DNA of 64,000 nucleotides, taken from contig NZ_FNIV01000003.1 of assembly GCF_900104135.1 (NCBI RefSeq), positions 310,001 through 374,000 of the forward strand. The letters are read 5' to 3'. A model generated the notes under the pieces. The model saw nothing but the letters and a program-made list of their open reading frames with translations. It had not been told where the DNA came from and ran no database searches. The stretch's first letter is position 1, and every line of letters starts with the position of its first letter. This document shows positions 46,389 to 56,100 of this stretch, piece by piece. Position numbers and translations under genes: made by a program. This stretch comes from Halomonas shengliensis (GTDB taxonomy: Bacteria > Pseudomonadota > Gammaproteobacteria > Pseudomonadales > Halomonadaceae).

Positions 46389-47756
46389 TCAGGCCTGGCG
46401 CTCTTCCTCGCCGGCGCTCTCCTCGCTGCCCTCTTCCTCGTCGGCCTCGTCCTGCTGCTGGGCGGCGGCCAGCACATCCTGGTAGGACATCTCGACGTCC
46501 TTGACGCTGGCCTGCTCGAGCAGCAGGTCGACCGCCTTCTCCTCGAGGATGGCGGATTTGACCTGGGTCTTCATCTGCTCGTTGCCCATGTAGTACTCGA
46601 CCACCTGCTCGGGCTCCTGGTACTGCTCGGCGAGCTCCTCGACCTTGGCCTTGATCTCGTCATCGCTGGCACCCAGCTCGTTGGCCTTGATCACCTCAGC
46701 CAGCAGCAGGCCCACCTCGACACGGCTCTTGGCCTGCTCGGCGAACAGCTCGTTGGGCAGCTGGGAGACATCGAAGTCCTCACCCAGGCCGAACTGCTGG
46801 GCCGCCTGGCGCTTGAGGCCGTCGACCTCCTGCTGCACCAGCGCCTGGGGCACCGGGATGTCGTTGGCCTTCTGCAGGGCGCCCAGCACCTGCTGCTTGA
46901 CGCGATTCTCGACCGCCTGGCTCGCCTCGCGGGTCATGTTCTTCTTGACCTCGGCGCGGAACTTGTCGAGGTCACCGTCCTCGACGCCGAACTTCTTGAC
47001 GAACTCGGCATCGACCTCGGGCAGCGACTGGCCCTTCACCTCGTGCACCTTGACCTTGAAGGTGGCTTCCTGGCCCGCCAGGTGCTCGGCCTGGTAGTCC
47101 TCGGGGAAGGTGACCTTGATCTCGGTGTCGTCACCGGCCTTGGCACCGATGAGCTGCTCCTCGAAGCCGGGGATGAAGCTGCCGGAGCCGATCACCAGGT
47201 CGTGACCCTCGGCGCTGCCGCCCTCGAAGGGCTCGTCGCCCAGGAAGCCCTGGAAGTCGATGGTGACCTGGTCGCCATCCTCGGCGGCACGCTCGACCGC
47301 TTCCCAGCCGGCGTTCTGCTTGCGCAGGGTCTCGATCATCTCGTCGACGTCGGCGTCGGTCACCTCGACCACCGGACGCTCGACCTCGGTGCCCTCGATG
47401 GAGGCCAGCTCGATCTCCGGATAGACCTCCAGGGTCGCCACGAACTCCAGGTCCTTGCCCGCCTCGTTGACGGTGGCCTCGATCTGCGGGAAGCCGGCCG
47501 GGTTGAGCTCGTGTTCGGAGATGGCGCGCACGTAGCGCTCACGCATGACCTCGCCGACCACCTCGTTGCGCACGTCGCGGCCGTAGCGCTGACGAATCAC
47601 CGACATCGGCACCTTGCCCCGGCGGAAGCCGTCCATGCGGACGTTCTTGGCGGCATCCTTGAGACGGGCATTGACGGCCTCGTCGACCTCGGCTGCCGGC
47701 ACCTGGACGGTGACGCGGCGTTCGATCTGGGAGGTCGTATCGACGGAAACTTGCAT
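46389..47756 (-). CDS. tig: Trigger factor
   Basis: This is a ribosome-associated chaperone with PPIase activity. The ribosome-binding signature [17 protein letters not shown] lies about residues 43-59. An FKBP-type domain spans about 150-240 ([38 protein letters not shown]). The helical C-terminal arms follow, with a strongly acidic tail ([17 protein letters not shown]). The length from 47756 is 455 residues. AGAGGAC precedes the start; the longer frame is not supported. Confidence 0.94.
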   Translation of the reverse strand: MQVSVDTTSQIERRVTVQVPAAEVDEAVNARLKDAAKNVRMDGFRRGKVPMSVIRQRYGRDVRNEVVGEVMRERYVRAISEHELNPAGFPQIEATVNEAGKDLEFVATLEVYPEIELASIEGTEVERPVVEVTDADVDEMIETLRKQNAGWEAVERAAEDGDQVTIDFQGFLGDEPFEGGSAEGHDLVIGSGSFIPGFEEQLIGAKAGDDTEIKVTFPEDYQAEHLAGQEATFKVKVHEVKGQSLPEVDAEFVKKFGVEDGDLDKFRAEVKKNMTREASQAVENRVKQQVLGALQKANDIPVPQALVQQEVDGLKRQAAQQFGLGEDFDVSQLPNELFAEQAKSRVEVGLLLAEVIKANELGASDDEIKAKVEELAEQYQEPEQVVEYYMGNEQMKTQVKSAILEEKAVDLLLEQASVKDVEMSYQDVLAAAQQQDEADEEEGSEESAGEEERQA

Positions 47757-48089
47757 GAAATGTCCTCTACCGACTGGGGCAATGTGTTGACTGCGTGAAT
47801 GGAAAATCAAGGGGGTGATTTTATGAATCCCGCCCGGCACTGGCAAGCGCCATGGCAGGAGAGATGGGGGCAAGCGACCGGATTGCAAGGGCTGGGCCGA
47901 ACACGGGACTCAAGCAAGCCAGCGATGGACACCGGCACGCCACGCAAGGGGGCATATTCCGGAAACGCGAAGACCGCCAACGCCGAATGCGCCCGCGCGA
48001 TAAAACGAGAAACTAGATAACAGAAAGCAGGAATGCTGAGGAAGATGCGGAACTGCTGAACACGGAGGTACCGAAAGAGACGCAAGACA
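47757..48089. other. Intergenic region between the tRNA cluster and tig
   Basis: This 333-base gap holds no gene I can support. It should contain the tig promoter (minus strand); TGTTATCT near 48020 is a possible extended -10 box, but no clear -35 is seen. Short reading frames here are overlapping, out-of-frame and have no ribosome-binding site. Confidence 0.4.
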
Positions 48090-48165
48090 TGGGGTGGATG
48101 ATGGGGATCGAACCCACGACCACCGGAGCCACAATCCGGGGCTCTACCACTGAGCTACATCCACC
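48090..48165 (-). tRNA. tRNA-His(GTG), copy 2 in transcription order
   Basis: This is a full cloverleaf with encoded CCA. The acceptor stem is G(-1) plus GTGGATG against CATCCAC and C73. The extra G(-1):C73 pair is the identity mark of tRNA-His. The anticodon loop is TTGTGGC. It is identical to the copy at 48201. Confidence 0.95.
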
Positions 48166-48200
48166 ATTGCCTTGTTACCGCTGCACTGCGTGTGTCGAGG

Positions 48201-48276
48201 TGGGGTGGATGATGGGGATCGAACCCACGACCACCGGAGCCACAATCCGGGGCTCTACCACTGAGCTACATCCACC
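48201..48276 (-). tRNA. tRNA-His(GTG), copy 1 in transcription order
   Basis: Identical over its 76 bases to the copy at 48090, with the same G(-1):C73 pair, anticodon GTG and encoded CCA. The two lie 35 bases apart. Confidence 0.95.
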
Positions 48277-48320
48277 ACATCGACAATCGCTCGAACCGGC
48301 ATCCCGCCACCGCGCCTGGA

Positions 48321-48397
48321 TGGCACGCCCAGCAGGACTCGAACCTGCAACCTACGGCTTAGAAGGCCGTTGCTCTATCCGGTTGAGCTATGGGCGC
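48321..48397 (-). tRNA. tRNA-Arg(TCT)
   Basis: A 77-base cloverleaf with encoded CCA. The acceptor stem GCGCCCA pairs with TGGGCGT, and the anticodon stem ACGGC/GCCGT holds the loop CTTCTAA, so the anticodon is TCT, reading AGA/AGG codons. Confidence 0.95.
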
Positions 48398-48465
48398 ATT
48401 CTACGTTCCAACTCGCCTGGCCGCAACCCTGAACGTCAAATTATTCCTTGACAATCAACAGGTTG

Positions 48466-48542
48466 TGGTCGGAGTGGAGGGATTCGAACCCCCGACATCC
48501 TGCTCCCAAAGCAGGCGCGCTACCAGGCTGCGCTACACTCCG
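48466..48542 (-). tRNA. tRNA-Pro(TGG)
   Basis: A 77-base cloverleaf with encoded CCA. The acceptor stem CGGAGTG pairs with CACTCCG, and the anticodon stem CCTGC/GCAGG holds the loop TTTGGGA, so the anticodon is TGG. It is the first tRNA of the Pro-Arg-His-His transcript. Confidence 0.95.
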
Positions 48543-48595
48543 CCGTCGACTTCGCGGGCCGGACGCCGCCGCAGGGGCCTCGTCGAGCGCTGCGT

Positions 48596-48623
48596 ATTCT
48601 ACGTGACTTTCCCCGACCGTCAA
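48596..48623 (-). promoter_or_regulatory. Promoter of the tRNA cluster
   Basis: On the minus strand TTGACG (48623-48618), 16 bases, TAGAAT (48601-48596), then a GC-rich discriminator (ACGCAGCGC). Near-consensus with a GC-rich discriminator fits a stringently controlled stable-RNA promoter. Confidence 0.75.
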
Positions 48624-48706
48624 GTGACGCCGCGCCGCGGCTTTGTTTCATGGCGTCGGCATGCGAAAATCGCGCCTCCTTCATTCGGCCACCCAGAGGA
48701 TCCTCG

Positions 48707-49564
48707 ATGACCGCGCAACTGATCGATGGCAAAGCCATAGCCGCTCGTGTTCGCCAGAAGGTCGCCCGCCAGGTACAGGCGCGCCGCGAGGCCGGCGGAC
48801 GCACGCCCGGGCTTGCCGTCGTGCTGGTCGGCGAGGATCCTGCCTCCGCGGTCTACGTGCGCAACAAGCACAACGCCTGCGTCGAGGCCGGCATCGAATC
48901 CTTTCGTCATCAGCTGCCCGCCGACACCTCCCAGCAGGCCCTCGAGGCGCTGGTGGACGAGCTCAACGCCGACCCCAAGGTGGACGGCATCCTGGTGCAG
49001 CTGCCGCTGCCGGCGCACCTCGACGCCCGGCCGATCCTCGAGCGCATCCACCCCGACAAGGACGTGGACGGCTTCCACCCCTACAACCTCGGCCGCCTGG
49101 CCCAGCGCCTGCCGCTGCTGCGCCCCTGCACGCCCAAGGGCGTAATGACGCTGTTCGAGGAGAGCGGCCTGGCCGTGCGTGGCCTGGATGCCACCGTGGT
49201 CGGCGCCTCCAATATCGTCGGCCGCCCCATGGCGCTGGAGCTGATGCTGGCCGGCTGCACCACCACCGTCTGCCACCGCTTCACCCGCAACCTCGAGGCG
49301 CACGTGCGCCGCGCCGACGTGCTGGTGGTGGCGGTGGGCAACCCCGGCCTGGTCAAGGGCGAGTGGGTCAAGAAGGGCGCCATCGTCATCGACGTGGGCA
49401 TCAACCGCCAGGAGGATGGGCGCCTGGTGGGCGACGTCGACTTCGAGGCCGCCGCCGAACGGGCCGGCTGGATCACCCCGGTTCCCGGTGGGGTCGGCCC
49501 CATGACCGTCGCCACCCTGCTGGAGAATACCCTCCAGGCCGCCGACCTTCACGACGACAGCTGA
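48707..49564 (+). CDS. folD: Methylenetetrahydrofolate dehydrogenase / cyclohydrolase FolD
   Basis: This bifunctional enzyme interconverts methylene- and formyl-tetrahydrofolate using NADP. The catalytic Lys is about 54 in [13 protein letters not shown]. The signatures [27 protein letters not shown] and the C-terminal [16 protein letters not shown] are complete. The length is 285 residues. The start at 48707 has AGAGGA upstream. It is divergent from the tRNA cluster, as in Pseudomonas. Confidence 0.95.
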   Translation: MTAQLIDGKAIAARVRQKVARQVQARREAGGRTPGLAVVLVGEDPASAVYVRNKHNACVEAGIESFRHQLPADTSQQALEALVDELNADPKVDGILVQLPLPAHLDARPILERIHPDKDVDGFHPYNLGRLAQRLPLLRPCTPKGVMTLFEESGLAVRGLDATVVGASNIVGRPMALELMLAGCTTTVCHRFTRNLEAHVRRADVLVVAVGNPGLVKGEWVKKGAIVIDVGINRQEDGRLVGDVDFEAAAERAGWITPVPGGVGPMTVATLLENTLQAADLHDDS

Positions 49565-49660
49565 CAGCCTCCCGGGCGCAGCCCCCTTCCCCCGGCGCCG
49601 GTGAACACCGGCCCCGGGCCGAAGTCACACCGTTTGCATCACACCAGACACGAGGATTCC

Positions 49661-50125
49661 ATGAGCGACAAGATGAACGTCGAGAGCTTCAACCTGGACC
49701 ATACCAAGGTGAAGGCCCCCTATCTGCGCCTCGCCGACATCAAGACCGGCGAGCACGGCGACACCATCCACAAGTACGACATGCGCATCTGCCAGCCCAA
49801 CCAGGGGCACATGGCGATGCCCGCACTGCACTCCCTGGAACACCTGCTGGCCGAGATGTCGCGCAACCACTCCGACAAGGTGGTCGATATCAGCCCCATG
49901 GGCTGCCAGACCGGCTTCTACTGGGCGATGATCAACCACGACGATTACGACGCCATGCTCGAGCTGCTGGAGAAGACCCTCCAGGACGTCCTCGAGGCCA
50001 CCGAGGTGCCGGCCTGCAACGAGACCCAGTGCGGCTGGGCGGCGAGCCACAGCCTCGAGGGGGCCAAGGAGGTCGCCCGCGGCTTCCTGGCCAAGCGTGA
50101 CGAGTGGACCCAGGTGTTCGCCTGA
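49661..50125 (+). CDS. luxS: S-ribosylhomocysteine lyase LuxS
   Basis: This enzyme splits S-ribosylhomocysteine into homocysteine and the autoinducer-2 precursor DPD. The metal ligands are His about 57 and 61 (HSLEHLL, with catalytic Glu 60) and Cys about 123 (NETQCGWA); the catalytic Cys is about 82 (MGCQTGFYW). The length is 154 residues. The start at 49661 is preceded by CGAGGA. Its stop overlaps the mtnN start (TGATG), so the two consecutive reactions are translationally coupled. Confidence 0.95.
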   Translation: MSDKMNVESFNLDHTKVKAPYLRLADIKTGEHGDTIHKYDMRICQPNQGHMAMPALHSLEHLLAEMSRNHSDKVVDISPMGCQTGFYWAMINHDDYDAMLELLEKTLQDVLEATEVPACNETQCGWAASHSLEGAKEVARGFLAKRDEWTQVFA

Positions 50126-50859
50126 TGAAGCGCATCGGCATCATCGGCGCCATGAGCCAGGAGGTGGAGCGCCTGGCCTCCCTGCTAGAGGGGCGCGAGA
50201 CCCGCATCCACGTCGGCAACACCTTCCATAGCGGCCGACTGCATGGCGTCGAGGTGGTGATCCTGCAGTCGGGGATCGGCAAGGTGAACGCCGCGGTGGG
50301 CACCACCCTGCTGCTGGACATGTACCGGCCCGAGGCGATCATCAACACCGGCTCCGCCGGTGGCTTCGGCGAGGGGCTCGAGATCGGCGACATCGTGGTC
50401 TCCAGCGAGGTGCGCCACCACGACGTGGATGCCGTGGTGTTCGGCTACGAGCACGGCCAGGTGCCCGACATGCCCGCCGCCTACCTCCCCGACGAGCGGC
50501 TGATGCACCTGGCCCGCGAGTGCGTCGAGGCGCTGGGCGAGGTCAAGGTGGTCGAGGGGCTGATCGCCACCGGCGACGTCTTCATGGCCTGCCCCAACCT
50601 GGTGACGCAGACTCGCAAGCGCTTCCCCACCATGCTCGCCGCCGAGATGGAGGCCGCGGCCATCGCCCAGACCTGTCATCTCTACGACTGCCCCTTCGTG
50701 GTGATCCGCGCCCTCTCCGACATCGCCGGCGGCGGCGACAACCACCTCTCCTTCGAGCAGTTCCTGGAGAAGGCCGCGCTGCACTCCTCGAAGATGATCG
50801 AGGCGATGGTGGCACGCCTGGCCGACCGCCATCGCGACGCCGCGGTGGCGGGCGCCTGA
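50125..50859 (+). CDS. mtnN: 5'-methylthioadenosine / S-adenosylhomocysteine nucleosidase
   Basis: This cytoplasmic hydrolase removes adenine from MTA and SAH, making the S-ribosylhomocysteine used by LuxS. The N-terminus RIGIIGAMSQEVERL, the INTGSAGGFGEGLEIGDIVVSSE stretch and the catalytic region ALSDIAGGG with its Asp identify it. AAEMEAAAIAQTC holds the ribose-binding Met/Glu. The length is 244 residues (232 in E. coli). It is coupled to luxS by a one-base overlap. Confidence 0.93.
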   Translation: MKRIGIIGAMSQEVERLASLLEGRETRIHVGNTFHSGRLHGVEVVILQSGIGKVNAAVGTTLLLDMYRPEAIINTGSAGGFGEGLEIGDIVVSSEVRHHDVDAVVFGYEHGQVPDMPAAYLPDERLMHLARECVEALGEVKVVEGLIATGDVFMACPNLVTQTRKRFPTMLAAEMEAAAIAQTCHLYDCPFVVIRALSDIAGGGDNHLSFEQFLEKAALHSSKMIEAMVARLADRHRDAAVAGA

Positions 50860-50863
50860 TGTG

Positions 50864-51802
50864 ATGCCGGCAGCGGCCTGGTGGCGAGGCGCCCTGCTGC
50901 TGGCCAGCCTGGGCCTCGCCGGCTGTGCCAGCACGCACCTGGACAGCGACGGTCGCGAGGTGGTAGCGCATGACATCGATATGCCAAACGGCGAACCGGA
51001 GACCGTTCGCGACCTGGGTGAGCTTCGCTACACCCCCGACGACTGGCCGGAGCCGCTGAACGCCCGGGTCCTGCTGCCAGAGGGTGACGATGGCTCCCTG
51101 CGCCCCGCCGCCCTGCTGGTCCACGGCGGCGGCTGGCGCAATCGCACGCCGGACGACATGGAGGCCATCGCCGAGTCGCTGAGCCGACGCGGCTTCGTCA
51201 CGCTGAACATCGAGCACCGCTTCGCCCCGGAGCATCGCTTCCCGGCCCAGCTCCACGACCTCCAGCAGGCCATGGCCTGGCTGCATGCCAACGCCACGGC
51301 CTGGCGCGTCGACACCGAGCGCGTCGTCGGGGTCGGCTTCTCCTCGGGAGCCCACCTGGTGAGCCTGCTGGCCCTGGCGGGAAGCGACGGGCCGCTTTCC
51401 TCGCCGCACGGTGGCGAGCATGCCCGCCTCGCGGCCGTGGTGGCAGGCGGCACCCCCACCGACCTGTTCAAGTTCGACGACGGCAGGCTGGTGGTGCAGT
51501 TCCTCGGCGGCACCCGCGCCGAGGTGCCGGAACAGTATCGGCTCGCCTCCCCGGCGCGCCAGATCCCCGAGGCGCCGCCGCCCTTCTTCCTGTTCCACGG
51601 CACCTGGGACACCCTGGTGCCGGTGGACCACGCCACCGACTTCTACCAGGCGCTGCGCGACCAGGGCGGGGAGGCCGAGCTCTTCCTCCAGCACGGCCGC
51701 GGCCACTTCCTCAGCTTCCTGACTCGCGGCAGCGCCATCGACGCCGGCCTAGACTTCCTCGAGCGGCAGGTGGGCCGCTCTGGGCAAAGGAGGGACCGCT
51801 AA
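50864..51802 (+). CDS. Lipoprotein alpha/beta-hydrolase (esterase-like)
   Basis: This is a secreted hydrolase. A lipobox LASLGLAGC near residue 20 predicts a lipid anchor. The fold elements follow: an oxyanion-hole HGGGW (about 87), the nucleophile elbow GFSSGAH (Ser about 162), an Asp in GTWDTLVP and a His in GRGHF near the C-terminus. It belongs to the esterase/BD-FAE-like group; the substrate is unknown. It follows mtnN after 4 bases and may be read from the luxS-mtnN transcript. A GTG one codon before the ATG is an alternative start. Confidence 0.8.
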   Translation: MPAAAWWRGALLLASLGLAGCASTHLDSDGREVVAHDIDMPNGEPETVRDLGELRYTPDDWPEPLNARVLLPEGDDGSLRPAALLVHGGGWRNRTPDDMEAIAESLSRRGFVTLNIEHRFAPEHRFPAQLHDLQQAMAWLHANATAWRVDTERVVGVGFSSGAHLVSLLALAGSDGPLSSPHGGEHARLAAVVAGGTPTDLFKFDDGRLVVQFLGGTRAEVPEQYRLASPARQIPEAPPPFFLFHGTWDTLVPVDHATDFYQALRDQGGEAELFLQHGRGHFLSFLTRGSAIDAGLDFLERQVGRSGQRRDR

Positions 51803-52126
51803 GACGCGCGCTAATCTGCCAGACACGCTCGAAGCACCACAAAAGTTGGGTTCATCGCACATTCGCGTGAAGCTGTCTGATAGGTGTCGTAACCACCCTT
51901 GGGTAGCGACATCATGGTAGGAGGGAGGCTCCGCCTCGCGACTGGCGCCGTCAGGCGCCCTGGCGGTTTACCAATCCGGGGGCTTCACCTGGGAGTCCTT
52001 CGGCCTCCCGTCGCGATGCAAAGCATCCCTCCTACAACCTGAATCACGTCAAAGTGCGAAGATTCAAAAATTGTCTTAATCGCTCAATAGCAACATCTGT
52101 GGTGCATTTCATCGTGTGCAGGTCGG
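51803..52126. other. Intergenic region with REP-like repeats
   Basis: This 324-base gap between convergent genes holds no gene. Its middle (51917-52035) is a pair of inverted REP-like units. The left part has a weak hairpin (TGTCG...CGACA, about 51885-51911). The right part (52040-52126) is AT-rich without clear features. Confidence 0.5.
51917..52035. repeat. Inverted pair of REP-like units (BIME-like)
   Basis: The left unit, on the + strand, begins GTAGGAGGGAGGC, has a hairpin, CGCGACTGGCGCC and a second hairpin of GGCGCC arms. The right unit is inverted and ends ATCCCTCCTAC (complement GTAGGAGGGAT), also with TCGCGA at the base of its hairpin. The left unit matches the repeat at 22562 in layout and in most of the sequence around the second hairpin. 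Confidence 0.65.
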
Positions 52127-53164
52127 TTAGCCCTTCAGCTTCCATTCGAGCGTCTCGCCGGCGCGTAGCGGCACGATGCGCTGGCCATCGGCGTAGGGCA
52201 GCGACTCGGGCAGCGTCCAGGGCTCGCGCACCAGGGTGATGGTGTCGGCGTTGCGCGGCAGGCCGTAGAAGTCCGGGCCATGGTGGCTGGCGAAGCCCTC
52301 CAGACGCTCCAGGGCGCCGGCCTCCTCGAAGGCGGTGGCGTAGAGCTCGATGGCCGCCGGTGCCGTGTAGGCGCCGGCGCAGCCGCAGGCACTCTCCTTG
52401 TCGCCCTGGGCGTGGGGCGCGCTGTCGGTACCCAGGAAGAACTTCGGACTGCCCGAAGTGGCGGCGGCCAGCAGCGCCTGCCGGTGGCGTTCGCGCTTGA
52501 GGATCGGCAGGCAGTAGTAGTGCGGCCGAATGCCGCCCACCAGCATGTGGTTGCGGTTGTAGAGCAGATGGTGGGCGGTGATGGTGGCGCCCACGTTGGC
52601 CGGCGCGCTAGACACGAACTCGGCGGCATCGGCGGTGGTGATGTGCTCGAAGACCACCTTGAGGGTCGGATGGCGCTCCAGCAGCGGCGTGAGCACCCGC
52701 TCGATGAACACCGCCTCGCGGTCGAAGATATCGATCTCGGCGTCGGTCACCTCGCCGTGCATCAGCAGCGGGATGCCCAGCCGCGCCATGGCGGCGATGG
52801 CCGCGTCGCAGTGGGCCAGGTCGGTGACCCCGGAGTCGGAGTTGGTGGTGGCGCCGGCCGGATAGAGCTTCACCGCCTGCACCAGACCGCTGGCATGGGC
52901 GCGCTCGATCTCCTCCGCCGGGGTGTTGTCGGTGAGGTAGAGCGTCATCAGCGGCTCGAAGCGGCTGCCCTCGGGCAGCGCCGCCAGGATGCGCTCGCGA
53001 TAGGCCAGGGCCTGCTCGGTGGTGGTCACCGGCGGCTTGAGGTTGGGCATGATGATGGCGCGGCCCATCTGGCGGGCCGAGGCCGCGACCACGGCGGCCA
53101 GCGCCTGGTCGTCGCGAAGGTGGAGGTGCCAGTCGTCGGGGCGGGTCAGGGTCAGGGAGGTCAC
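52127..53164 (-). CDS. pyrC: Dihydroorotase
   Basis: This zinc enzyme forms dihydroorotate in pyrimidine synthesis. The ligands are the HLHLRD motif (His about 13 and 15), a Lys about 99 in AVKLYPAG (the carbamylated residue), and later His residues in LMHGEV and [19 protein letters not shown] carries the catalytic Asp. The length of 345 residues is reached by a GTG start at 53164 with AGGA six bases upstream. The open frame goes on upstream for about 350 codons without homology and overlaps the next gene, so it is rejected. Confidence 0.93.
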   Translation of the reverse strand: MTSLTLTRPDDWHLHLRDDQALAAVVAASARQMGRAIIMPNLKPPVTTTEQALAYRERILAALPEGSRFEPLMTLYLTDNTPAEEIERAHASGLVQAVKLYPAGATTNSDSGVTDLAHCDAAIAAMARLGIPLLMHGEVTDAEIDIFDREAVFIERVLTPLLERHPTLKVVFEHITTADAAEFVSSAPANVGATITAHHLLYNRNHMLVGGIRPHYYCLPILKRERHRQALLAAATSGSPKFFLGTDSAPHAQGDKESACGCAGAYTAPAAIELYATAFEEAGALERLEGFASHHGPDFYGLPRNADTITLVREPWTLPESLPYADGQRIVPLRAGETLEWKLKG

Positions 53165-53287
53165 GGCGCGTCCTGTGGTAGCGGGTTCAGCGAATGGGGG
53201 GAGTATACCGAAAGGCACCGCCCCAGGCAGCGCCGCACCGGTCGCTAGTCTGCTAACATGGCGATTTGCCCTGACCCCGGACGCCCC

Positions 53288-54184
53288 ATGGCCGACACCC
53301 TCGAGCGCAGCCCGCTGCGCGCCGACCTGCTGCTGCTCACCGTCACCCTGCTCGCCGCCTCCGGCTGGATCTTCTCCAAGGAGGCGCTGGCGGGCATGCC
53401 GCCGCTGCTCTTCATCGGCAGCCGCTTCCTGCTGGCGGGCCTGATCCTGATGGCATTCGCCCTGCCCCGGCTGCACCGGCTCTCGGCGCGAGATGTCGTC
53501 GCCGGGGCCGGCGTGGGCCTGCTGTTCAGCGGCGCCCTGACGTTCTGGATCCTGGGGCTCTTTCATTCCCGCCACCTCGGCGAGAGCGCCTTCATCAACA
53601 GCCTGGGCATCCTGCTGGTGCCCGTCATGGCCAGGCTGCTGTTCGGCGACCGCCCACCGCGCACCACCTGGATCGCGCTGCCCATCGCCCTGGTCGGCTT
53701 CGCCCTGCTCTCCCTCAACGCGGGACTGCGCCTGGAGCCCAGCCAGTGGCTGTTCGCCACCTCGGCGGTGCTCTTCTCGCTGCTGATCAACGTGAACACG
53801 CGGGTGGTACGCCGCCTGCCCGCCCTGCCCCTCACCGCCATCCAGCTGACCGTGGTGGGCGTCGTGCTGGGCTCGATCTCGGCGCTGGTGGAGCCCTGGC
53901 CCGCACGCATCGGCGGCGTCACCCTGGGCTGGCTCGCGGCCAGCGTGCTGCTCGCCAGCACCCTGCGCTTCTTCCTGCAGGTCTATGCCCAGGGGCTCAC
54001 CACCCCGAGTCACGCCGCGGTGATCCTGATGCTGGAAGCGGTATGGGCGGCGCTGCTGGCCGCCGCCTGGTACGGCGAGACCATGACGCCCCTGCAGCTG
54101 GCCGGCTGCTCGCTGATCTTCGCCGCGCTGCTGATCAACCGCTGGTACTGGGTGCGCAAGCTGGTGCTGAGATTCGCCCGCTAG
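53288..54184 (+). CDS. EamA/DMT-family permease
   Basis: This is a 298-residue inner-membrane permease with ten predicted helices in two EamA repeats. The second repeat ends in the typical [43 protein letters not shown]. It may export or import a small metabolite; the family does not reveal the substrate. The start at 53288 is the second Met of the frame and gives the usual length. It is divergent from pyrC. Confidence 0.82.
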   Translation: MADTLERSPLRADLLLLTVTLLAASGWIFSKEALAGMPPLLFIGSRFLLAGLILMAFALPRLHRLSARDVVAGAGVGLLFSGALTFWILGLFHSRHLGESAFINSLGILLVPVMARLLFGDRPPRTTWIALPIALVGFALLSLNAGLRLEPSQWLFATSAVLFSLLINVNTRVVRRLPALPLTAIQLTVVGVVLGSISALVEPWPARIGGVTLGWLAASVLLASTLRFFLQVYAQGLTTPSHAAVILMLEAVWAALLAAAWYGETMTPLQLAGCSLIFAALLINRWYWVRKLVLRFAR

Positions 54185-54230
54185 GAACCTGTCGGGCTTG
54201 ACCGATCGTAACGAGAGATTCGGGTTTCGA

Positions 54231-54307
54231 GGCAAGTTTATCGATCTGATGAGGAGAATAGCGTGCTATTTAACGAATCAGATCGAATGAAATTGCCCGC
54301 TCGCCAG
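54231..54307. repeat. Nested inverted-repeat element (~77 bp)
   Basis: The outer arms are GGCAA (54231) and TTGCC (54303). They continue into a perfect 10-bp pair TCGATCTGAT / ATCAGATCGA (54241-54250, 54287-54296). A perfect inner pair AATAGC / GCTATT separated by GT stands at the centre (54257-54270). The whole can fold into one long hairpin. It is non-coding and lies 46 bases after the EamA gene. I know similar central sequences from other gammaproteobacteria but cannot name the family. Confidence 0.6.
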
Positions 54308-54357
54308 CGAGCCGCGGAATCCCGTATCATGCCGCCAGAATTCACGGGGGAGAGACG

Positions 54358-54780
54358 ATGCCCAAGGTGCGCCACTACGCCGATATCGCCGCCATCACCG
54401 CCGGGCTGATGTGGCTGGTGGTGTACTGGTCGATCAGCCTGTCGGCCTACCTGGACAACCTGGAGCCCACCCTGGCCGCCCTGCTGCTGCTGGGCAGCGT
54501 GGTGCTGGTCACCTTCGTGCATCGGCCGACACGGGTGCTGCTGCGCCGCTACCACGTCAGGAAGCGTCGCACCGAGATGTGGATGCACATCCTGGCGCTG
54601 CCGCTGTTCATCGCCTTCGTGCTGGGCGTCAGCTTCGAGCTGATCTTCACGCCGCTGAGCGGGGTCCAGAAGCTGACGCTGTTCAATGTGGTGGCCACCG
54701 CCGGCTGGCTGGTGTTCATCGTCACCCTGGTGATCAAGCTCTGCGCCCACAAGGTCAAGCAGCGCCGCAACGGCGACTGA
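54358..54780 (+). CDS. Small membrane protein of unknown function
   Basis: This protein of 140 residues has four predicted membrane segments. The helices lie near residues 10-30, 38-52, 75-95 and 103-125, with basic loops (HRPTRVLLRRYHVRKRR) between the second and third. The arrangement resembles the membrane portion of some TRAP-associated fused permeases, but I do not recognise the family. It starts at a good distance from AGAG, and the preceding gap holds the inverted-repeat element. Confidence 0.55.
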   Translation: MPKVRHYADIAAITAGLMWLVVYWSISLSAYLDNLEPTLAALLLLGSVVLVTFVHRPTRVLLRRYHVRKRRTEMWMHILALPLFIAFVLGVSFELIFTPLSGVQKLTLFNVVATAGWLVFIVTLVIKLCAHKVKQRRNGD

Positions 54781-54855
54781 AAAGAAGGGCGCCCGACAAC
54801 AACGACAACGCCGGGGCGGCTGCCCCGGCGACTGACCACCCGACCAACGCTTGCT

Positions 54856-56100
54856 TCAGAAACGTGTGGCGCTGAACGGCGCCATATCCACCTCGGGTGT
54901 CTCCCCCGCCATCATCTGGCTGAGCAGCAGCCCCGTCACCGGGCCCAGGGTGAAGCCCTGGTGGCCATGGCCAAAGGCCAGCCACAGCCCCTCCTGCCCC
55001 GGTGCCGGGCCGATGATCGGCTTCATGTCCGGCAGGCAGGGCCGCGCGCCCTTCCAGGGCTCGGGGTCGCGACGCTCGCCCAGGGGATAGATCCTGCGTG
55101 CGGCCGCCTCCGCCGCCTTGAGCTGCTTGAAGCGGGGCGGCGCCTCCAGGTCGGCCAGCTCGGCGCCGGTGGTCAGGCGGATGCCGGCACGCATGGGCTC
55201 GAGCAGGAAGCCGGTCTCGGCGTCCATGATCCAGTGGTTGAGATGGGCGTTCTCGTCGGCGCTGGCGTAGTGCATGTGATAGCCGCGCTTGACGAAGAGC
55301 GGCACCGGCTGGCCCAGCTTCGCCATCAGCTTGCCGCTCCAGGGGCCCATGGCCACCACCACCTGCTGCGCCTCGAGGGTCTCACTGTCGGTGGTGACCT
55401 TCCATCCCGCGCCGGCCTTCTCGACCGCCTTGACCTCGGCCTGCAGGAAGCGCCCGCCCTGCTCGCGGAAGTGCTCGGCATAGGCCTGCACCAGCGCGCC
55501 CGGGTCGGCCACGGTCCACGGCTGGGTCCAGTGGATGGCGCCGACGAGCCCTTTCTTGAGGTGCGGCTCCTTGGCGTAGAGGCCGGCGGCATCCAGCACC
55601 TCGAACTCGACGCCGAAGCGCTCGCGGTTCTCGCGTGCGTCCTTGATGCGATCCTGGAAGGCGGCCTCGGTGTGGTAGAGCTCCAGCCAGCCGTCACGCC
55701 GCACCAGTGACTCCGCCCCGGCGGCCTCGATCATCGGCCCATGGGTCTCCAGGCAGCGCATGATCAGCGAGGCGTACTCCGGCACGATCTTCCGGTAGCG
55801 CGAGCCGCCGGAGTTGTGCCAGTACTGCAGCAGCGGGCTCGCCGCGCCGAGCATACCCGTGGGGCGATAGCGGATATCCACCTCACGGTTGGGCAGCACC
55901 CGCAACAGGGTGCCGAGGTCCCGCGGGAAGGCGTAGGGACGCACCGCCTCGCGCTGGATGATGCCGGCATTGCCAAAGGAGGTCTCGCGGCCGGGCTCGC
56001 GGCGATCCACCAGCGTCACCGCATGGCCCTGGCGCACCAGATGCCAGGCCACCGAAACGCCGACCATGCCGGCTCCCAACACCACGATCTCACGAGACAT
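54856..56100 (-). CDS. DadA-like FAD-dependent D-amino acid dehydrogenase
   Basis: This flavoprotein oxidises D-amino acids or related amines at the membrane. The N-terminal dinucleotide-binding motif VVLGAGMVGVSVA (residues about 6-18) is followed by VDRREPGRETSFGNAG, typical of DadA. The C-terminal WLAFGHGHQGFTLGPVTG contacts FAD. The length is 414 residues (432 in E. coli DadA). The start at 56100 has GAGGAGGGGAG upstream. It is divergent from the accessory island, and the aminotransferase beyond also handles amino acids, though no operon joins them. Confidence 0.82.
   Translation of the reverse strand: MSREIVVLGAGMVGVSVAWHLVRQGHAVTLVDRREPGRETSFGNAGIIQREAVRPYAFPRDLGTLLRVLPNREVDIRYRPTGMLGAASPLLQYWHNSGGSRYRKIVPEYASLIMRCLETHGPMIEAAGAESLVRRDGWLELYHTEAAFQDRIKDARENRERFGVEFEVLDAAGLYAKEPHLKKGLVGAIHWTQPWTVADPGALVQAYAEHFREQGGRFLQAEVKAVEKAGAGWKVTTDSETLEAQQVVVAMGPWSGKLMAKLGQPVPLFVKRGYHMHYASADENAHLNHWIMDAETGFLLEPMRAGIRLTTGAELADLEAPPRFKQLKAAEAAARRIYPLGERRDPEPWKGARPCLPDMKPIIGPAPGQEGLWLAFGHGHQGFTLGPVTGLLLSQMMAGETPEVDMAPFSATRF

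Noticed and set aside
48090..48276. Two identical ~76-base repeats, considered as a CRISPR-like or other repeat array.
   Set aside because: Both fold as tRNA-His with the extra G(-1):C73 pair and encoded CCA. There are only two copies.
53165..54235. Upstream extension of pyrC to about 700 codons.
   Set aside because: PyrC begins at its family start with a ribosome-binding site. The extension is antisense to the EamA permease and has no homology that I recognise.
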